Shown: positions 12,329 to 22,687, numbered from the stretch's first letter. The stretch is DNA of 64,000 nt from Providencia vermicola (GCF_010748935.1 NZ_CP048796.1:3165001-3229000); one strand, 5' to 3'. The notes: a model not told the origin generated them from the letters alone. Numbers and translations are program-made.

Positions 12329-14071
12329 ATGCGAGTTCTATTACCTTTTCTGGCACTCTATCGCCGTCATTGGTTTCTGATCCTACTCGGCATGATCTTA
12401 GCCATCGTGACTTTACTTGCCAGCATCGGGCTCCTCACCTTATCTGGATGGTTCTTAGCAGGCGCGGCTATTGCCGGCTTCCCCGGTATTTACTACTTCA
12501 ATTATATGCTGCCTGCTGCTGGAGTGCGAGGCGCCGCAATTTTCCGGACAGCAGGACGTTATGCTGAACGATTAGTCAGCCATGACGCGACATTCCGAGT
12601 ATTGGCACATTTACGTGTTTTCGCCTTCAGCAAAATATTACCCCTGTCACCAGGCGGAATTAGTCGCTTCCGTCAAGGCGAGGTGCTTAACCGCTTGGTT
12701 GCTGACGTGGAAACCTTAGACCATCTGTATTTACGTGTGCTATCACCTATTTTTGCCGCTTTTGTGGTGATCTTCGTCCTGATTTTTGGTTTGAGCTTCC
12801 TTGATCCTCGCTTAGCGTGGACACTTGGTTGCATCATGCTCTTGTTACTGTTTACATTGCCATTCGTATTTTACCGAGCAGGCAAGCCTATCGGTCAAGA
12901 ACTGACGCATTTACGCGCGCATTATCGCACAGTGCTCACATCGGCCTTGCAAGGGCAAGCTGAATTGACCTTATTCGGTGCCCTTCCCCGTTTTCGTAAA
13001 ACATTGTCTGATATTGAAAGTCAGTGGCAAGTACGTCAACAACAGCAAGCTAGCCTAACGGGGTTATCCCAAGGGATTATCCTGTTTGCTTCCGGCTTTA
13101 CTGCAACACTCTTGTTGTGGATGGCAGCAGATCATGTCGGAGGGAACACAAACCCTGGTGCGTTGATCGCTCTATTTGTGTTCTGTGCATTAGCCGCCTT
13201 TGAAGCCTTAGGGCCTGTGGCCGTTGCATTTCAACATATGGGCCAAGTGATCGCTTCAGCGGAGCGAGTATCTCAATTAATCGATGCCAAACCTGAAGTC
13301 ACCTTTCCACAAAAAGGTTTATCGCTACCTCAATTGGAAAGCCTTGTCGTCGATAATATTTCTTTTACTTATCCTGAGCAGCCTTTCCCTGTTTTAAGAC
13401 AAGTGTCACTTTCACTAAAACAAGGCCAACATATTGCTTTATTGGGTAAAACAGGTTGCGGCAAATCGACATTATTACAGCTATTAACCCGAGCTTGGGA
13501 TGTTGATAGTGGTATGATCAACATTAACGGGCAGGATATCCGTGACTATAGTGAGCAAGCTCTACGTGCGATTATGTCTGTCGTTCCACAAAGGGTGCAT
13601 ATCTTTAGTGATACGCTACGTAATAATTTACTTCTTGCGAATGATAAAGCGACCGATAAGCAACTTAATGAAGTTCTACAACAAGTCGGCCTCGGCAATT
13701 TGCTTGAGAATGAACAAAAACTTAATGCATGGATGGGTGAAGGCGGTCGACAATTATCAGGTGGGGAGCAACGTCGTTTAGGTATCGCTCGCGCGCTTCT
13801 ACATGACACGCCATTAATTTTAATGGATGAACCCACTGAAGGACTTGATGCACAAACGGAACAACAAATCCTTTCGTTGTTGAAAGAGAAATGTGCCGAG
13901 AAAACACTGATTGTCATCACGCACCGTATGCAAGGCATAGAACAAATGGATGCCATTTGCGTGATGGATAACGGTGAAATTATTGAGCAAGGCTCGCATC
14001 AAGCATTATTAGCGTCAAAAGGACGTTACTTCCAGTTTCGTCAACGCCATTTGCAACAACAGGTTCTGTGA
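12329..14071 (+). CDS. cydC: Heterodimeric ABC exporter CydDC, subunit CydC
   Basis: The partner of CydD in thiol export. The ATG at 12329 ([14 protein letters not shown]) sits behind GAGGAG inside the end of cydD. A TTG two codons upstream is not needed. The product has 580 residues. The transmembrane domain contains the conserved segment [15 protein letters not shown], and the ATPase domain has Walker A (GKTGCGKST), the signature LSGGEQRR and Walker B (LILMDEP). It is translationally close to cydD upstream and overlaps the ribosome site of aat downstream, which suggests a cydD-cydC-aat transcript. Confidence 0.97.
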   Translation: MRVLLPFLALYRRHWFLILLGMILAIVTLLASIGLLTLSGWFLAGAAIAGFPGIYYFNYMLPAAGVRGAAIFRTAGRYAERLVSHDATFRVLAHLRVFAFSKILPLSPGGISRFRQGEVLNRLVADVETLDHLYLRVLSPIFAAFVVIFVLIFGLSFLDPRLAWTLGCIMLLLLFTLPFVFYRAGKPIGQELTHLRAHYRTVLTSALQGQAELTLFGALPRFRKTLSDIESQWQVRQQQQASLTGLSQGIILFASGFTATLLLWMAADHVGGNTNPGALIALFVFCALAAFEALGPVAVAFQHMGQVIASAERVSQLIDAKPEVTFPQKGLSLPQLESLVVDNISFTYPEQPFPVLRQVSLSLKQGQHIALLGKTGCGKSTLLQLLTRAWDVDSGMININGQDIRDYSEQALRAIMSVVPQRVHIFSDTLRNNLLLANDKATDKQLNEVLQQVGLGNLLENEQKLNAWMGEGGRQLSGGEQRRLGIARALLHDTPLILMDEPTEGLDAQTEQQILSLLKEKCAEKTLIVITHRMQGIEQMDAICVMDNGEIIEQGSHQALLASKGRYFQFRQRHLQQQVL

Positions 14072-14079
14072 GGCACATC

Positions 14080-14781
14080 ATGTACCAACTCGATGATGAC
14101 TCCTATTTATTCCCGCCAGTGCATGAAGCCATGCGGGAACCTAATGGCCTGTTAGCAATAGGCGGCGATTTAGCACCTGAACGGCTTAAGGCTGCTTATT
14201 ATGATGGTATCTTTCCTTGGTTTAATCCCGGTGAAATGCCATTGTGGTGGTCGCCTGACCCCCGAGCTGTTTTAATGGTGGGTGAATTGCATATTAGCCG
14301 TTCAATGAAAAAATTATTGAGAAAGCAAAAATATCGCATCACCATCAACCATGCCTTCAACGAGGTTATTGAGGCGTGTGCTATCCGTGAAGAGGGAACA
14401 TGGATTGTGCCTGAAGTTTGCGTTGGTTATCAGGCTCTACATCAACAAGGGGTCGCACATTCTGTCGAAGCTTGGTATGGTGAAGAGCTGGTTGGCGGCC
14501 TATATGGCGTGAACCTAGGGCACCTATTTTGTGGCGAATCTATGTTCAGTAGAATGAATGATGCATCCAAAGTTGCTTTTATTACATTCTATTTTCATTT
14601 TTTGCGCTATAATGGGCAGCTTTTTGATTGTCAGGTACTTAACCACCATACCGCCTCATTAGGCGCAAAAGAAATATCCCGTCGGGATTTTTTACATATT
14701 CTTTATCGGTGGCGTAACAAAGCGATTGATCCCGCCTGCTGGTTACCGCAATCGATTGAAATACAGTCATTATTCGAATAG
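14080..14781 (+). CDS. aat: Leucyl/phenylalanyl-tRNA-protein transferase
   Basis: Aat adds Leu or Phe to the N-terminus of proteins that start with Arg or Lys, creating N-degrons read by ClpS-ClpAP, whose genes lie a few hundred bases downstream. I choose ATG 14080 ([14 protein letters not shown]) because GTGAGG stands six bases before it; a GTG at 14068 would itself be part of that ribosome site. The product has 233 residues. Family hallmarks are [13 protein letters not shown], the [10 protein letters not shown] segment, EEGTWI, and the [10 protein letters not shown] and [13 protein letters not shown] blocks. Confidence 0.96.
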   Translation: MYQLDDDSYLFPPVHEAMREPNGLLAIGGDLAPERLKAAYYDGIFPWFNPGEMPLWWSPDPRAVLMVGELHISRSMKKLLRKQKYRITINHAFNEVIEACAIREEGTWIVPEVCVGYQALHQQGVAHSVEAWYGEELVGGLYGVNLGHLFCGESMFSRMNDASKVAFITFYFHFLRYNGQLFDCQVLNHHTASLGAKEISRRDFLHILYRWRNKAIDPACWLPQSIEIQSLFE

Positions 14782-14921
14782 CGAATTCTGGCTTTAAGCT
14801 ATTTTATGCCCACACTGCTCAAGAAAAATCGCTTTAAAATGCGACATTTCTTTACTTAGTGAGGGTTTTTGGGCATTATCTTGCCCGTTAAAAATCATGG
14901 TTATTAGACTTAGAGGATTAG

Positions 14922-15140
<219 letters not shown>

Positions 15141-15170
15141 TTCTATCTCTTCAGGCAAGGCCTGATACAG

Positions 15171-15206
15171 CCACAGGTGGTGTGCTATTGCACAACACAC
15201 CTGTGG
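15171..15206. terminator. Hairpin between convergent infA and clpA
   Basis: The outer arms ccacaggtg and cacctgtgg pair perfectly, and an inner part pairs with a bulge. A smaller dyad, tcaggc-aag-gcctga, lies just upstream at 15151-15165. There is no strong T-run on either side, so this is a likely but unproven bidirectional terminator. Confidence 0.55.
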
Positions 15207-15214
15207 TCTATTTG

Positions 15215-17500
15215 TCAGAATACCGCATCCTCCGGAGAGGCCTTGTGCACGCTACTGAAGCTATATGTCAGTGTGTTGCTTTTTTCATCAAGCCCGATAC
15301 TCACCGAGCCACCATTAGTTAGCGAACCGAATAACAACTCATTTGCTAATGGTTTTTTCAGGTTATCCTGAATAACACGTGCCATGGGTCGGGCTCCCAT
15401 TGCCTTATCATAGCCTTTCTCACATAACCAGCGGCGAGCCGCTTGGCTAACCTCAATAGACACCCCTTTCTCATCCAATTGTGCTTGAAGCTCGACAATA
15501 AATTTATCCACCACCTGAGTGATAATCTCAACCGACAATGAGTTGAACCAAATAATGCCATCAAGGCGGTTACGGAACTCAGGCGAAAAGACTTTCTTAA
15601 TTTCAGATAAGGCGTCAGTACTATTATCTTGCTCAGCAAATCCAATAGAACGGCGTTGTGTTTCTTGAACCCCCGCGTTAGTCGTCATCACAATAATAAC
15701 ATTACGAAAATCCGCTTTGCGCCCATTATTATCAGTCAGAGTACCGTGATCCATGACTTGCAACAGGATATTGAACACATCTGGATGTGCTTTTTCAATT
15801 TCATCCAGTAGCACTACTGAATGAGGATGTTTAATCACTGCATCCGTTAATAAGCCACCTTGGTCAAACCCAACATACCCTGGGGGAGCCCCGATCAAAC
15901 GGCTCACAGTATGTCGCTCCATGTATTCGGACATGTCAAAACGCAATAATTTAATATCAAGCGCTTTAGCTAACTGCACGGTAACTTCTGTTTTACCAAC
16001 ACCTGTTGGACCTGCAAACAAGAAAGAACCAACCGGTTTATGCTCTTGGCCTAAACCAGCACGACTCATTTTTATCGCTTCAGTTAACGCTGCAATCGCA
16101 TCATCTTGCCCAAACACCAACATTTTTAAACGGGCATCCAAGGTTTTCAAACGCTCTTTATCACTTGAAGAAACGGTTTTTTCTGGAATACGCGCAATAC
16201 GTGCAACCACAGATTCAATTTCAGGCACACCGATTGTTTTCTTGCGCTTGCTGGGTGCGACTAAGCGAGTCCTCGCCCCTGCTTCATCGATCACATCAAT
16301 TGCTTTATCAGGTAAATGTCTATCCGTAATATATTTAACGGATAAATCAACTGCCGCCTGAATCGCTTTCGCGGTATAGCGAACATCATGGTGAGATTCG
16401 TATTTTGGTTTTAACCCATTAATAATACGAACGGTTTCTTCTGCTGTAGGCTCTACAATATCGATTTTCTGAAAGCGGCGTGCAAGCGCTCTATCTTTTT
16501 CAAATACATTGCTGAATTCTTGATAGGTTGTTGAACCAATCACGCGAATCCGGCCGCCTGACAGTAATGGCTTGATTAAGTTTGCGGCGTCCACTTGTCC
16601 ACCAGACGCTGCGCCAGCACCAATGATAGTATGGATTTCATCAATAAAAAGAATGCTTTTACTGTCTTTTTCCAACATTTTCAACAGTGATTTAAAGCGT
16701 TTTTCAAAGTCACCACGGTATTTAGTCCCTGCCAACAAAGCGCCAATATCGAGTGAATAGATAGTGCAGCCTTTCATCACTTCAGGTACATCATTTTGCT
16801 CGATACGCCATGCAAGCCCTTCCGCTATCGCGGTTTTCCCTACGCCTGATTCACCGACCAACAATGGGTTATTTTTACGACGGCGGCACAGAACTTGAAT
16901 GGTTCTTTCTAGCTCGGCCTGACGCCCCACCAGAGGGTCAATATTGCCTTGTTTCGCCAATTGATTGAGGTTCGTCGTAAAGTTATCCATGTGATCATCG
17001 GAAACAGGCTGCTCTTCATTGCTAACTTGGCTATTAGCGGCATCTTGCTCAGATTGCGCTGGGTTTTCGCCTTTAATGGTGCCATGAGAAATAAAGTTAA
17101 CAACATCTAAACGGCTTACGTCATGTTTACGCAATAAATAAGCGGCTTGTGATTCTTGTTCACTGAAGATTGCCACAAGAACATTGGCACCACTCACTTC
17201 ATGACGCCCAGATGATTGAACGTGGAAAACAGCGCGTTGTAGAACACGCTGAAAACTTAAAGTGGGTTGCGTATCACGATTATCATTTTCAGGTAACAGT
17301 GGTGTCGTTTGCGCAATAAAGTGCTCAAGCTCTTGCCTCAAGACAACGAGGTCAACTTTACAGGCATCCAATGCTTCACGCGCTGACGTGTTACTTAATA
17401 ATGCCAGCAACAGGTGCTCCACTGTCATAAATTCGTGTCGATTATCTTTCGCTTTTGCAAATGCGACGTTCAGACTAAGCTCCAGTTCTTGATTGAGCAT
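15215..17500 (-). CDS. clpA: ClpAP unfoldase subunit ClpA
   Basis: AAA+ unfoldase that feeds N-end-rule and other substrates into the ClpP peptidase. The ATG at 17500 ([11 protein letters not shown]) follows GGAGG by five bases, giving 761 residues (E. coli 758). The N-domain (about 1-145), a Ser/Gln/Glu-rich linker, D1 with GESGVGKTA and D2 with GPTGVGKTE are all intact. The ClpP-docking IGF-type loop is visible as SIGFAEQ. clpS lies 30 bp upstream in the same direction, as in E. coli, and the pair is probably cotranscribed. Confidence 0.98.
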   Translation of the reverse strand: MLNQELELSLNVAFAKAKDNRHEFMTVEHLLLALLSNTSAREALDACKVDLVVLRQELEHFIAQTTPLLPENDNRDTQPTLSFQRVLQRAVFHVQSSGRHEVSGANVLVAIFSEQESQAAYLLRKHDVSRLDVVNFISHGTIKGENPAQSEQDAANSQVSNEEQPVSDDHMDNFTTNLNQLAKQGNIDPLVGRQAELERTIQVLCRRRKNNPLLVGESGVGKTAIAEGLAWRIEQNDVPEVMKGCTIYSLDIGALLAGTKYRGDFEKRFKSLLKMLEKDSKSILFIDEIHTIIGAGAASGGQVDAANLIKPLLSGGRIRVIGSTTYQEFSNVFEKDRALARRFQKIDIVEPTAEETVRIINGLKPKYESHHDVRYTAKAIQAAVDLSVKYITDRHLPDKAIDVIDEAGARTRLVAPSKRKKTIGVPEIESVVARIARIPEKTVSSSDKERLKTLDARLKMLVFGQDDAIAALTEAIKMSRAGLGQEHKPVGSFLFAGPTGVGKTEVTVQLAKALDIKLLRFDMSEYMERHTVSRLIGAPPGYVGFDQGGLLTDAVIKHPHSVVLLDEIEKAHPDVFNILLQVMDHGTLTDNNGRKADFRNVIIVMTTNAGVQETQRRSIGFAEQDNSTDALSEIKKVFSPEFRNRLDGIIWFNSLSVEIITQVVDKFIVELQAQLDEKGVSIEVSQAARRWLCEKGYDKAMGARPMARVIQDNLKKPLANELLFGSLTNGGSVSIGLDEKSNTLTYSFSSVHKASPEDAVF

Positions 17501-17530
17501 AAGCACCTCCCAAAATTGATATTAGCTAGT

Positions 17531-17851
17531 TCACACTTTTTCTATTGTGCACAACAAAGGGTACTCATGTTCGCGCGCATAGCTGTTAACTTGTGCCGCT
17601 TTTGTTTCAGCAACCTCTGCCGTAAAAATACCGCAAACCCCTCTTCCCTGAAAATGAACATCTAACATTATCTGTGTAGCGCGTTCTTCATCAAAAGAAA
17701 AGTATTTTTGTAACACTTCAACAACAAAATCCATTGGAGTGTAGTCATCATTATTTAATATAACCTTATACATTGAAGGTGGCTGTAAGACTTGTTCCAC
17801 TTCATCCTTAATAATGACATCTGTTTTAAATGTACCAAGAAAATCGCTCAT
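17531..17851 (-). CDS. clpS: ClpAP adaptor protein ClpS
   Basis: A 106-residue adaptor that binds N-terminal Leu, Phe, Trp and Tyr and hands such proteins to ClpA. The pocket region [14 protein letters not shown] is conserved, as is the Met/His-containing stretch [13 protein letters not shown]. It is divergent from cspD across a 384-bp gap and followed closely by clpA. Aat, encoded about 3 kb away, makes its substrates. Confidence 0.97.
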   Translation of the reverse strand: MSDFLGTFKTDVIIKDEVEQVLQPPSMYKVILNNDDYTPMDFVVEVLQKYFSFDEERATQIMLDVHFQGRGVCGIFTAEVAETKAAQVNSYAREHEYPLLCTIEKV

Positions 17852-18235
17852 TACTTGTCGTGCTCGGAGTTAAGATTCAATTAAGCATAACCTTTATTAT
17901 CAATGATTTCTATTAATCAAGATAACAATTAAATGTCGTGAGAATCATTTGTTTTATCAATCATTGATTCACTCTAATAACAGTGTAACACGCTATTCAA
18001 AGTAACTCATATGACCAATAGTTTGTGACCAACTTCAAAGTTTATAAAGGAAGGAGCGTTAGCCATATCAAATTTTTATCACTTTGCCAAAAATCCGCAA
18101 ACTGATCGCTTGACGTCCGAAGGCAATTCACTACAGTATGATTTGCAGACAGTCAATATGGGTAATTATACTTAGTCGATGCATAGTGATTATGCATTTA
18201 TGTCAAACACAACTTGTAAATACGAAGGACGATGT
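17852..18235. promoter_or_regulatory. Divergent clpS-cspD intergenic region
   Basis: 384 bp that must hold both promoters. A purine-rich ribosome-site-like stretch, aaggaaggag, occurs near 18048-18057 but has no start codon at the right distance. The cspD ribosome site (GAAGGACG) lies just before 18236. No operator could be assigned. Confidence 0.45.
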
Positions 18236-18487
18236 ATGGAGACAGGTACAGTTAAATGGTTCAATAACGCCAAAGGCTTTGGTTTCATCTGCCCAGAAAA
18301 TGGGGGAGAAGATATTTTCGCTCATTACTCCTGCATACAGATGGATGGTTACAGGACATTAAAGGCTGGCCAGAAAGTCAATTTTAGTATTAATACTGGC
18401 CCAAAAGGAAACCATGCCAATCTCATCATTCCGATTGAAAATGGTACATTGAATAATACAAGTGCGGAGGCAACGCCTCAAGAATAA
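18236..18487 (+). CDS. cspD: Cold-shock-like protein CspD
   Basis: CspD is a stationary-phase single-stranded nucleic-acid-binding protein that inhibits replication. The ATG at 18236 (METGTVKWFNNAKGF) follows GAAGGACG; an upstream in-frame ATG adds 19 residues with no family match. The RNP1 motif KGFGFI and the RNP2-like DIFAHY are present, along with the GYRTLKAG segment typical of CspD. The tail, ending NNTSAEATPQE, makes it 83 residues against 74 in E. coli. It sits next to clpS, as in E. coli. Confidence 0.93.
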   Translation: METGTVKWFNNAKGFGFICPENGGEDIFAHYSCIQMDGYRTLKAGQKVNFSINTGPKGNHANLIIPIENGTLNNTSAEATPQE

Positions 18488-18502
18488 TTCAGCCTAATAG
18501 AG

Positions 18503-18564
18503 CACAGTTAATTACTTCATGCGTTCAGTAATGATGACATGACAATTTTTGGTAGTTAACTGTG
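18503..18564. terminator. Long hairpin between convergent cspD and the DUF1177-like gene
   Basis: Arms of 13 bases (18503-18515 and 18552-18564) pair with one G-U, around a loop of about 36 bases that contains a T-rich stretch. It lies between two convergent genes, so a bidirectional terminator is the simplest reading. Confidence 0.45.
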
Positions 18565-18589
18565 TCTATTTCTAAACAATATGCAGAGA

Positions 18590-19528
18590 TCAGCGCGGGC
18601 GGCTGTGTGTTTGCAAAAATGATAGGTCACCGTAAAGTGATTTAAGTAAAGCAAACTGCTCTTCATCATAGAATTGGCAATGCCCGCTACTAAATTCTTT
18701 AGCAACTTCAATCATAAACTTCACCGCGGCAGCAATGTCCACTTCATGGCTGGCACCTGTGGAACACCCCGGGACAATCGTTTGTGTGCAAATAGCAACC
18801 CCCACCACAGGCGCTGTGGTTGATACCGATGGTTGCATAATACTATTGATGTGGTGTAAGCCATTACCGTAAGGTGTAATATCTTGCACTGCGAGTGGGA
18901 AGGTCACCGCATGTTGCCCGCTGCTCCATTCCATTAATCGCAATAAGTCTTCAGCAACCGGTAGGATATAACCTTCTTTAACTGTCGGCGACAATGCATA
19001 CCCTTTGTGGTTCAGTAAGCGATTTCCCTTGGTTGTATCTACCGATAATATGGCATCAGCTTCAGGAATGGCTTCATGTTGATTCATCGTCTCATCATTA
19101 AGAGGGGAATCCATAAAATCAACGGGGCTATGAGGACGGGTCGGTGCTGTTGGGCAGATATGTGTTGTTATAATCACATCACCCTTCAAAATATCACCGC
19201 TTTCACGCATATTGGCGAGTTTTAGCGCCGCCGCAATCGCCGCGATCGCACCATCGGCATCAGAGACAACGCCAATACGCGATGGCCTCGCGCCAATTCC
19301 GCCCAAACGACCTATAATGCCAAGTGTCGGTGTGTTTTTACCTTGTAATTTCCCCTGACTTCCTGGAATGACTATACGAACAAAATCACTTTGCCCTTTT
19401 TCGTCTTGCACTGTTTTTGAGGATACCTCAACGCCAGTGAAATGCTTAAATAAGGCAACAATATCATCCCCACTAACAACGGCACTATCGATTAACTCGT
19501 AAGCGCACAGGGTCTGTTTTAAACTCAT
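18590..19528 (-). CDS. DUF1177-like protein of unknown function, end of the permease/amidohydrolase operon
   Basis: 312 residues with no signal peptide or membrane segment, so cytoplasmic. The Gly-rich and His/Asp-containing blocks (GRLGGIGARPSRIGVVSDADG, THICPTAPTRPHSP, SVDTTKGNR and GCSTGASHEVDIAAAVKFM) look like an enzyme with a metal or nucleotide site, and they resemble the DUF1177 family. That assignment is from memory of the family, not from a search. It lies last in a minus-strand group: permease, amidohydrolase, IclR regulator, then this gene after a 135-bp gap that holds a large hairpin. A role in the same catabolic route is inferred from position only. Confidence 0.6.
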   Translation of the reverse strand: MSLKQTLCAYELIDSAVVSGDDIVALFKHFTGVEVSSKTVQDEKGQSDFVRIVIPGSQGKLQGKNTPTLGIIGRLGGIGARPSRIGVVSDADGAIAAIAAALKLANMRESGDILKGDVIITTHICPTAPTRPHSPVDFMDSPLNDETMNQHEAIPEADAILSVDTTKGNRLLNHKGYALSPTVKEGYILPVAEDLLRLMEWSSGQHAVTFPLAVQDITPYGNGLHHINSIMQPSVSTTAPVVGVAICTQTIVPGCSTGASHEVDIAAAVKFMIEVAKEFSSGHCQFYDEEQFALLKSLYGDLSFLQTHSRPR

Positions 19529-19557
19529 ATTTTACCCTTGGTATTTTTACAACTTCA

Positions 19558-19612
19558 GGTCAATTCTGTTGTTATTTCGCAAATTATTGAGAATAACAAC
19601 AGATAATTGACC
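19558..19612. repeat. Compound inverted repeat between the IclR-type gene and the DUF1177-like gene
   Basis: Outer arms of 8 bases (19558-19565 with 19605-19612) and inner arms of 11 bases (19566-19576 with 19592-19602) pair perfectly, separated by a two-base bulge. The loop is 15 bases. There is no T-run. Placed 30 bp before the DUF1177-like start, it could be an RNA processing or attenuation structure, or an operator. Confidence 0.7.
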
Positions 19613-19663
19613 CTATTTCCTGGTGAAGGCGTATTCACGCACTATAAAATTTAATTGTTATGT

Positions 19664-20413
19664 TTATGGTTTAATACTACGTTTTAACCAATAAGAATCG
19701 CCTACCATGCTGCCAATATAGGATGCTTTATGACATATTTGTGTGGCTAGCTGGTCTAATAATTCAGGCGTAATCTGTGATGCAGGTAAACTCAAGCACA
19801 ATGCATAGAGGGTACCTTGCGCTGGGTCATAAACAGTACTCGATACAGAAGCCACTCCTGGAACCGATTCATTAATCGAATATGCCCAACCCCGTTCTTC
19901 AATCATATTCAGTTCTTGACGTAACTGATCTTGTTTCTCTTGTGGTTCTTGGCAAATAATCACCTCGCGCTCGCTTAACGAGTTACGAGACAGCAAGGCT
20001 TTTCCTGTCGAAGTCCCCGCTATCGGTAACTTAGTTCCCGGTCGAGTGATGACTTGCAACATACTATTACCAATTCGGGCATGCACGACCCGAACCTTAT
20101 CTTTATCTCTTAAAGAGACATAAGTGGTATAACCCGTTTCTTTCGTCAGCTCATCCAGCGATTCAAGCACCATATCAATAACAGGGTTCATCCCTCTAGC
20201 ATGATGAGCTAATTCCATAATGATCAAACCCGGACGATAAATAGGCGCATCATTTTTCTTTTCGAGTAAGCCATACTCCGCCATCTGTTTTAATAAACGC
20301 GATGCAGAGCTTTTTGGCATTCCCAATTCATTAACTAACGTTGTCACTGTAAGCTCATCGCCTGAGCGAAGAAACAAACGGTATACATCGACAACACTTG
20401 AGAGAATACTCAT
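19664..20413 (-). CDS. IclR-family transcriptional regulator
   Basis: 249 residues. The N-terminal winged helix-turn-helix spans about residues 5-65 (LTVTTLVNELGMPKSSASRL). The C-terminal effector-binding domain carries the family signature region from GTKLPIAGTSTGKALLS onward, including INESVPGVASVSSTVYD. The ATG overlaps the stop of the amidohydrolase gene by four bases (ATGA), so the two are translationally coupled. Such regulators usually control the genes beside them. A 7-3-7 palindrome at 22671-22687, upstream of the first gene of the group, is a candidate binding site. The effector is unknown. Confidence 0.9.
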   Translation of the reverse strand: MSILSSVVDVYRLFLRSGDELTVTTLVNELGMPKSSASRLLKQMAEYGLLEKKNDAPIYRPGLIIMELAHHARGMNPVIDMVLESLDELTKETGYTTYVSLRDKDKVRVVHARIGNSMLQVITRPGTKLPIAGTSTGKALLSRNSLSEREVIICQEPQEKQDQLRQELNMIEERGWAYSINESVPGVASVSSTVYDPAQGTLYALCLSLPASQITPELLDQLATQICHKASYIGSMVGDSYWLKRSIKP

Positions 20414-21255
20414 AACTCACCTGTAAACGGAGAATTTTGCACCAATGCCTGATAGCTTTGTGGTTTTCGATCTCTTAAATAAGGAATATTCAGGCGAGTA
20501 TGTGCCTGAACAAGAAAGTTTACTTCTCCCATGAGCAATGCCTCGCTATCACAGCGAGCCTCATTAAGAAGTTGTCCTCTAGGACCTAAAATTTTACTTC
20601 CACCAAACAAATGTAAATCACCTTCATGACCCCAACGATTCACTGCTAGCACGTGAGTCCCATTTTCAAGAGCACGACAAGCGGTATTAATATCCCACAT
20701 GTCTCTGTCTTGGATGCACCATGCAGAAGGTGCGATCAATAATTCTGCACCATTTAAAGTCAGAATTCGTGCCACCTCGGGGAAGCCCATGTCATAACAA
20801 ATCATGATGCCTATTTTGCCGATTGGCGTCTCAAAGACGGGATAGTCACTGCCACAGCTGAACCACTGTTTTTCGATGCCAAATGCATGAACTTTGCGAA
20901 AAACACCGCTGATATCTTCACACCCTGGGTTCCAGACACCGACAGAGTTATATACCTCGCCTAAATAATGACCTCTTTCGGCAAAACCACTCACAATAGT
21001 GAGATCCAAACGGGTAGCCAGTGAACTGAATAATTGATAGGTTTCACTGCCTGTACTATCGCTAAGATCCCATAATCGCGTAGAGAGCAAATCGCCTCGA
21101 TAACCTGTTGTTGCCAATTCAGGGAAGCAGATCAGCTTAGCGCCTTGTTCAGCGGCTTGATGACAAAAATCCGTCATACGCTGTAAATTTTGGGTCTTAT
21201 CACCAAGCGTAGAATTAAATTGTGCAAGCGCAACTTTAACGATGTGATTACTCAT
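20410..21255 (-). CDS. Carbon-nitrogen hydrolase (nitrilase superfamily)
   Basis: A 281-residue cytoplasmic amidase or N-carbamoyl hydrolase-type enzyme. I choose ATG 21255 (MSNHIVKVALAQFN), eight bases after AAGGA; the ATG three codons earlier sits against the ribosome site. The catalytic triad is complete: Glu46 in FPELATTGY, Lys121 in FRKVHAF, and Cys153 in MICYDMGFPE. It starts 11 bp after the permease stop and overlaps the regulator start. The pairing with a nucleobase/hydantoin-type permease suggests a ureide, carbamoyl or nucleobase-derived amide as substrate; this is inference. Confidence 0.88.
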   Translation of the reverse strand: MSNHIVKVALAQFNSTLGDKTQNLQRMTDFCHQAAEQGAKLICFPELATTGYRGDLLSTRLWDLSDSTGSETYQLFSSLATRLDLTIVSGFAERGHYLGEVYNSVGVWNPGCEDISGVFRKVHAFGIEKQWFSCGSDYPVFETPIGKIGIMICYDMGFPEVARILTLNGAELLIAPSAWCIQDRDMWDINTACRALENGTHVLAVNRWGHEGDLHLFGGSKILGPRGQLLNEARCDSEALLMGEVNFLVQAHTRLNIPYLRDRKPQSYQALVQNSPFTGEL

Positions 21256-21266
21256 CGCTCTCATCC

Positions 21267-22613
21267 TTAATCTGAGTGACTTACTTTACGGAATTGAACC
21301 GTATCAACACCTCTAATGCGAGCTTGCCAACGCATTCCAATCCAATATAGAAGAGCACTTGCAAGCAGTGAATTCAGTGCAGGTACACCAAAGTCGGCAT
21401 TAAAAGGACCTAATTCAGAACTTAGCCAACCGACGATCACAGCAATGATCCAAACAATTAGCGTAATAGGGTTAAACGCCTCACAAGTCAGTGGGAGTTC
21501 CCCTTTCGCTCTTGTTGTCTCTAATTCTTTACGATCACGTTTTAATAAGTAGTAATCAATGACCATGATGCCAGCAACAGGCGGAATCGCTATTCCTAAA
21601 TAAATCAGAAAACCAATAAAGTTATCTAAAATACCTAGCATTGAAGCAATAGTGCCAAAAATACCAATGACCCATGTGAGATAACGACGATCAAAACGTT
21701 TATTAAAAATAGCGTTCAATAAAGTCGAAAAACCTAAAGATGATGAATATAGGTTAATATCGTTCATTTTGATGGTTGAGAAGATAACAATTGATGCGCC
21801 AACTAGCCCAGTTAGTGTCATCATCAAATCGAATACCTGAGACGTATGTAATGCCAGCGCCATCAATACGGCGATCATATTAACTAACAACTCACCAAAA
21901 AAAGTCCCGATAAGAGTCATCCAAAAAACCTCTTTTGGGCTTTTCATGAAACGACTAATATCGGGCGTTGTGACAGCGGAAATAATAAACCCACCAGCAA
22001 CCATAGTAATGGCCGCGGGTAAAGTCATAAGAGGCCCTGCTGGTTCAGCACTACTGATAAGGACACTAATATCCTGCCCTGAAAGCAGATTATAAGTTGC
22101 CCAGACTAACGCGAGTAAAAATAGCGGCGTTGAAATATTGGCGGTAATAGATAAAAAGCGATACCCATATACCGTAATAATCGTCACCGCAATACCTGTA
22201 ATAAGCGACCAAGTCCCTGGTGTTAGCACATTCGTCGCTTTATACATACCATCCGCAAAGAAACCGTTTTGTACGCCGAACCACCCCATCAGTGAAATCG
22301 CAATAGCGCCACCAATCAGAGCAGATCCTAACTTACCAAACCCAGACCACCGTGACAGTAGACTGATTGACATTCCTTCGCGGCACGCAGCTGCACCTAA
22401 TGCCCAGCTAACGACTTGTAAAATAACTGAACCTAGCATGGTGGCCCAAAACGCTTGCCAAAAAGTCAGTCCATAACCGAGAGCGGCCCCTAACATCACC
22501 TGTGAAACACAGGCCAGTGAACCAATACGGATTATTAGGACTTCATAAAATGGCCGACGGGCACTGAGAGGTACCCTAGCCAGAGAATAATCTTCACCCA
22601 TTTTATTCGCCAT
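21267..22613 (-). CDS. NCS1-family permease (CodB-like)
   Basis: A 448-residue polytopic membrane protein with about 12 hydrophobic segments. It belongs to the NCS1 family, which takes up cytosine, allantoin, hydantoins, thiamine and similar heterocycles. The ATG at 22613 (MANKMGEDYSLARVP) follows AGGA by eight bases; an upstream in-frame start would add 28 polar residues. Typical features are VPLSARRPFYEV before the first helix, the motif GWFGVQNGFFADGM, and TPDISRFM in the middle. It is the first gene of the permease-amidohydrolase-IclR-DUF1177 group. Being closer to CodB than to PucI is an impression, not a calculation. Confidence 0.85.
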   Translation of the reverse strand: MANKMGEDYSLARVPLSARRPFYEVLIIRIGSLACVSQVMLGAALGYGLTFWQAFWATMLGSVILQVVSWALGAAACREGMSISLLSRWSGFGKLGSALIGGAIAISLMGWFGVQNGFFADGMYKATNVLTPGTWSLITGIAVTIITVYGYRFLSITANISTPLFLLALVWATYNLLSGQDISVLISSAEPAGPLMTLPAAITMVAGGFIISAVTTPDISRFMKSPKEVFWMTLIGTFFGELLVNMIAVLMALALHTSQVFDLMMTLTGLVGASIVIFSTIKMNDINLYSSSLGFSTLLNAIFNKRFDRRYLTWVIGIFGTIASMLGILDNFIGFLIYLGIAIPPVAGIMVIDYYLLKRDRKELETTRAKGELPLTCEAFNPITLIVWIIAVIVGWLSSELGPFNADFGVPALNSLLASALLYWIGMRWQARIRGVDTVQFRKVSHSD

Positions 22614-22670
22614 TTTAGTATTCCTGCTGTGAGAATCTTTGCTGTTAAATTTTTTTTGGCTTATTATCCG

Positions 22671-22687
22671 GTTCCATTTTATGGAAC
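22671..22687. promoter_or_regulatory. Candidate IclR-type operator
   Basis: A perfect palindrome, gttccat-ttt-atggaac, lies 58 bp upstream of the permease start. TTCC...GGAA dyads of this size are common binding sites of IclR-family proteins, and the operon encodes one. The link is inference. Confidence 0.45.

Noticed and set aside
15141-15214. A tRNA-Ser gene (serW) expected between infA and clpA.
   Set aside because: The gap is 74 bp and holds hairpins without tRNA features.
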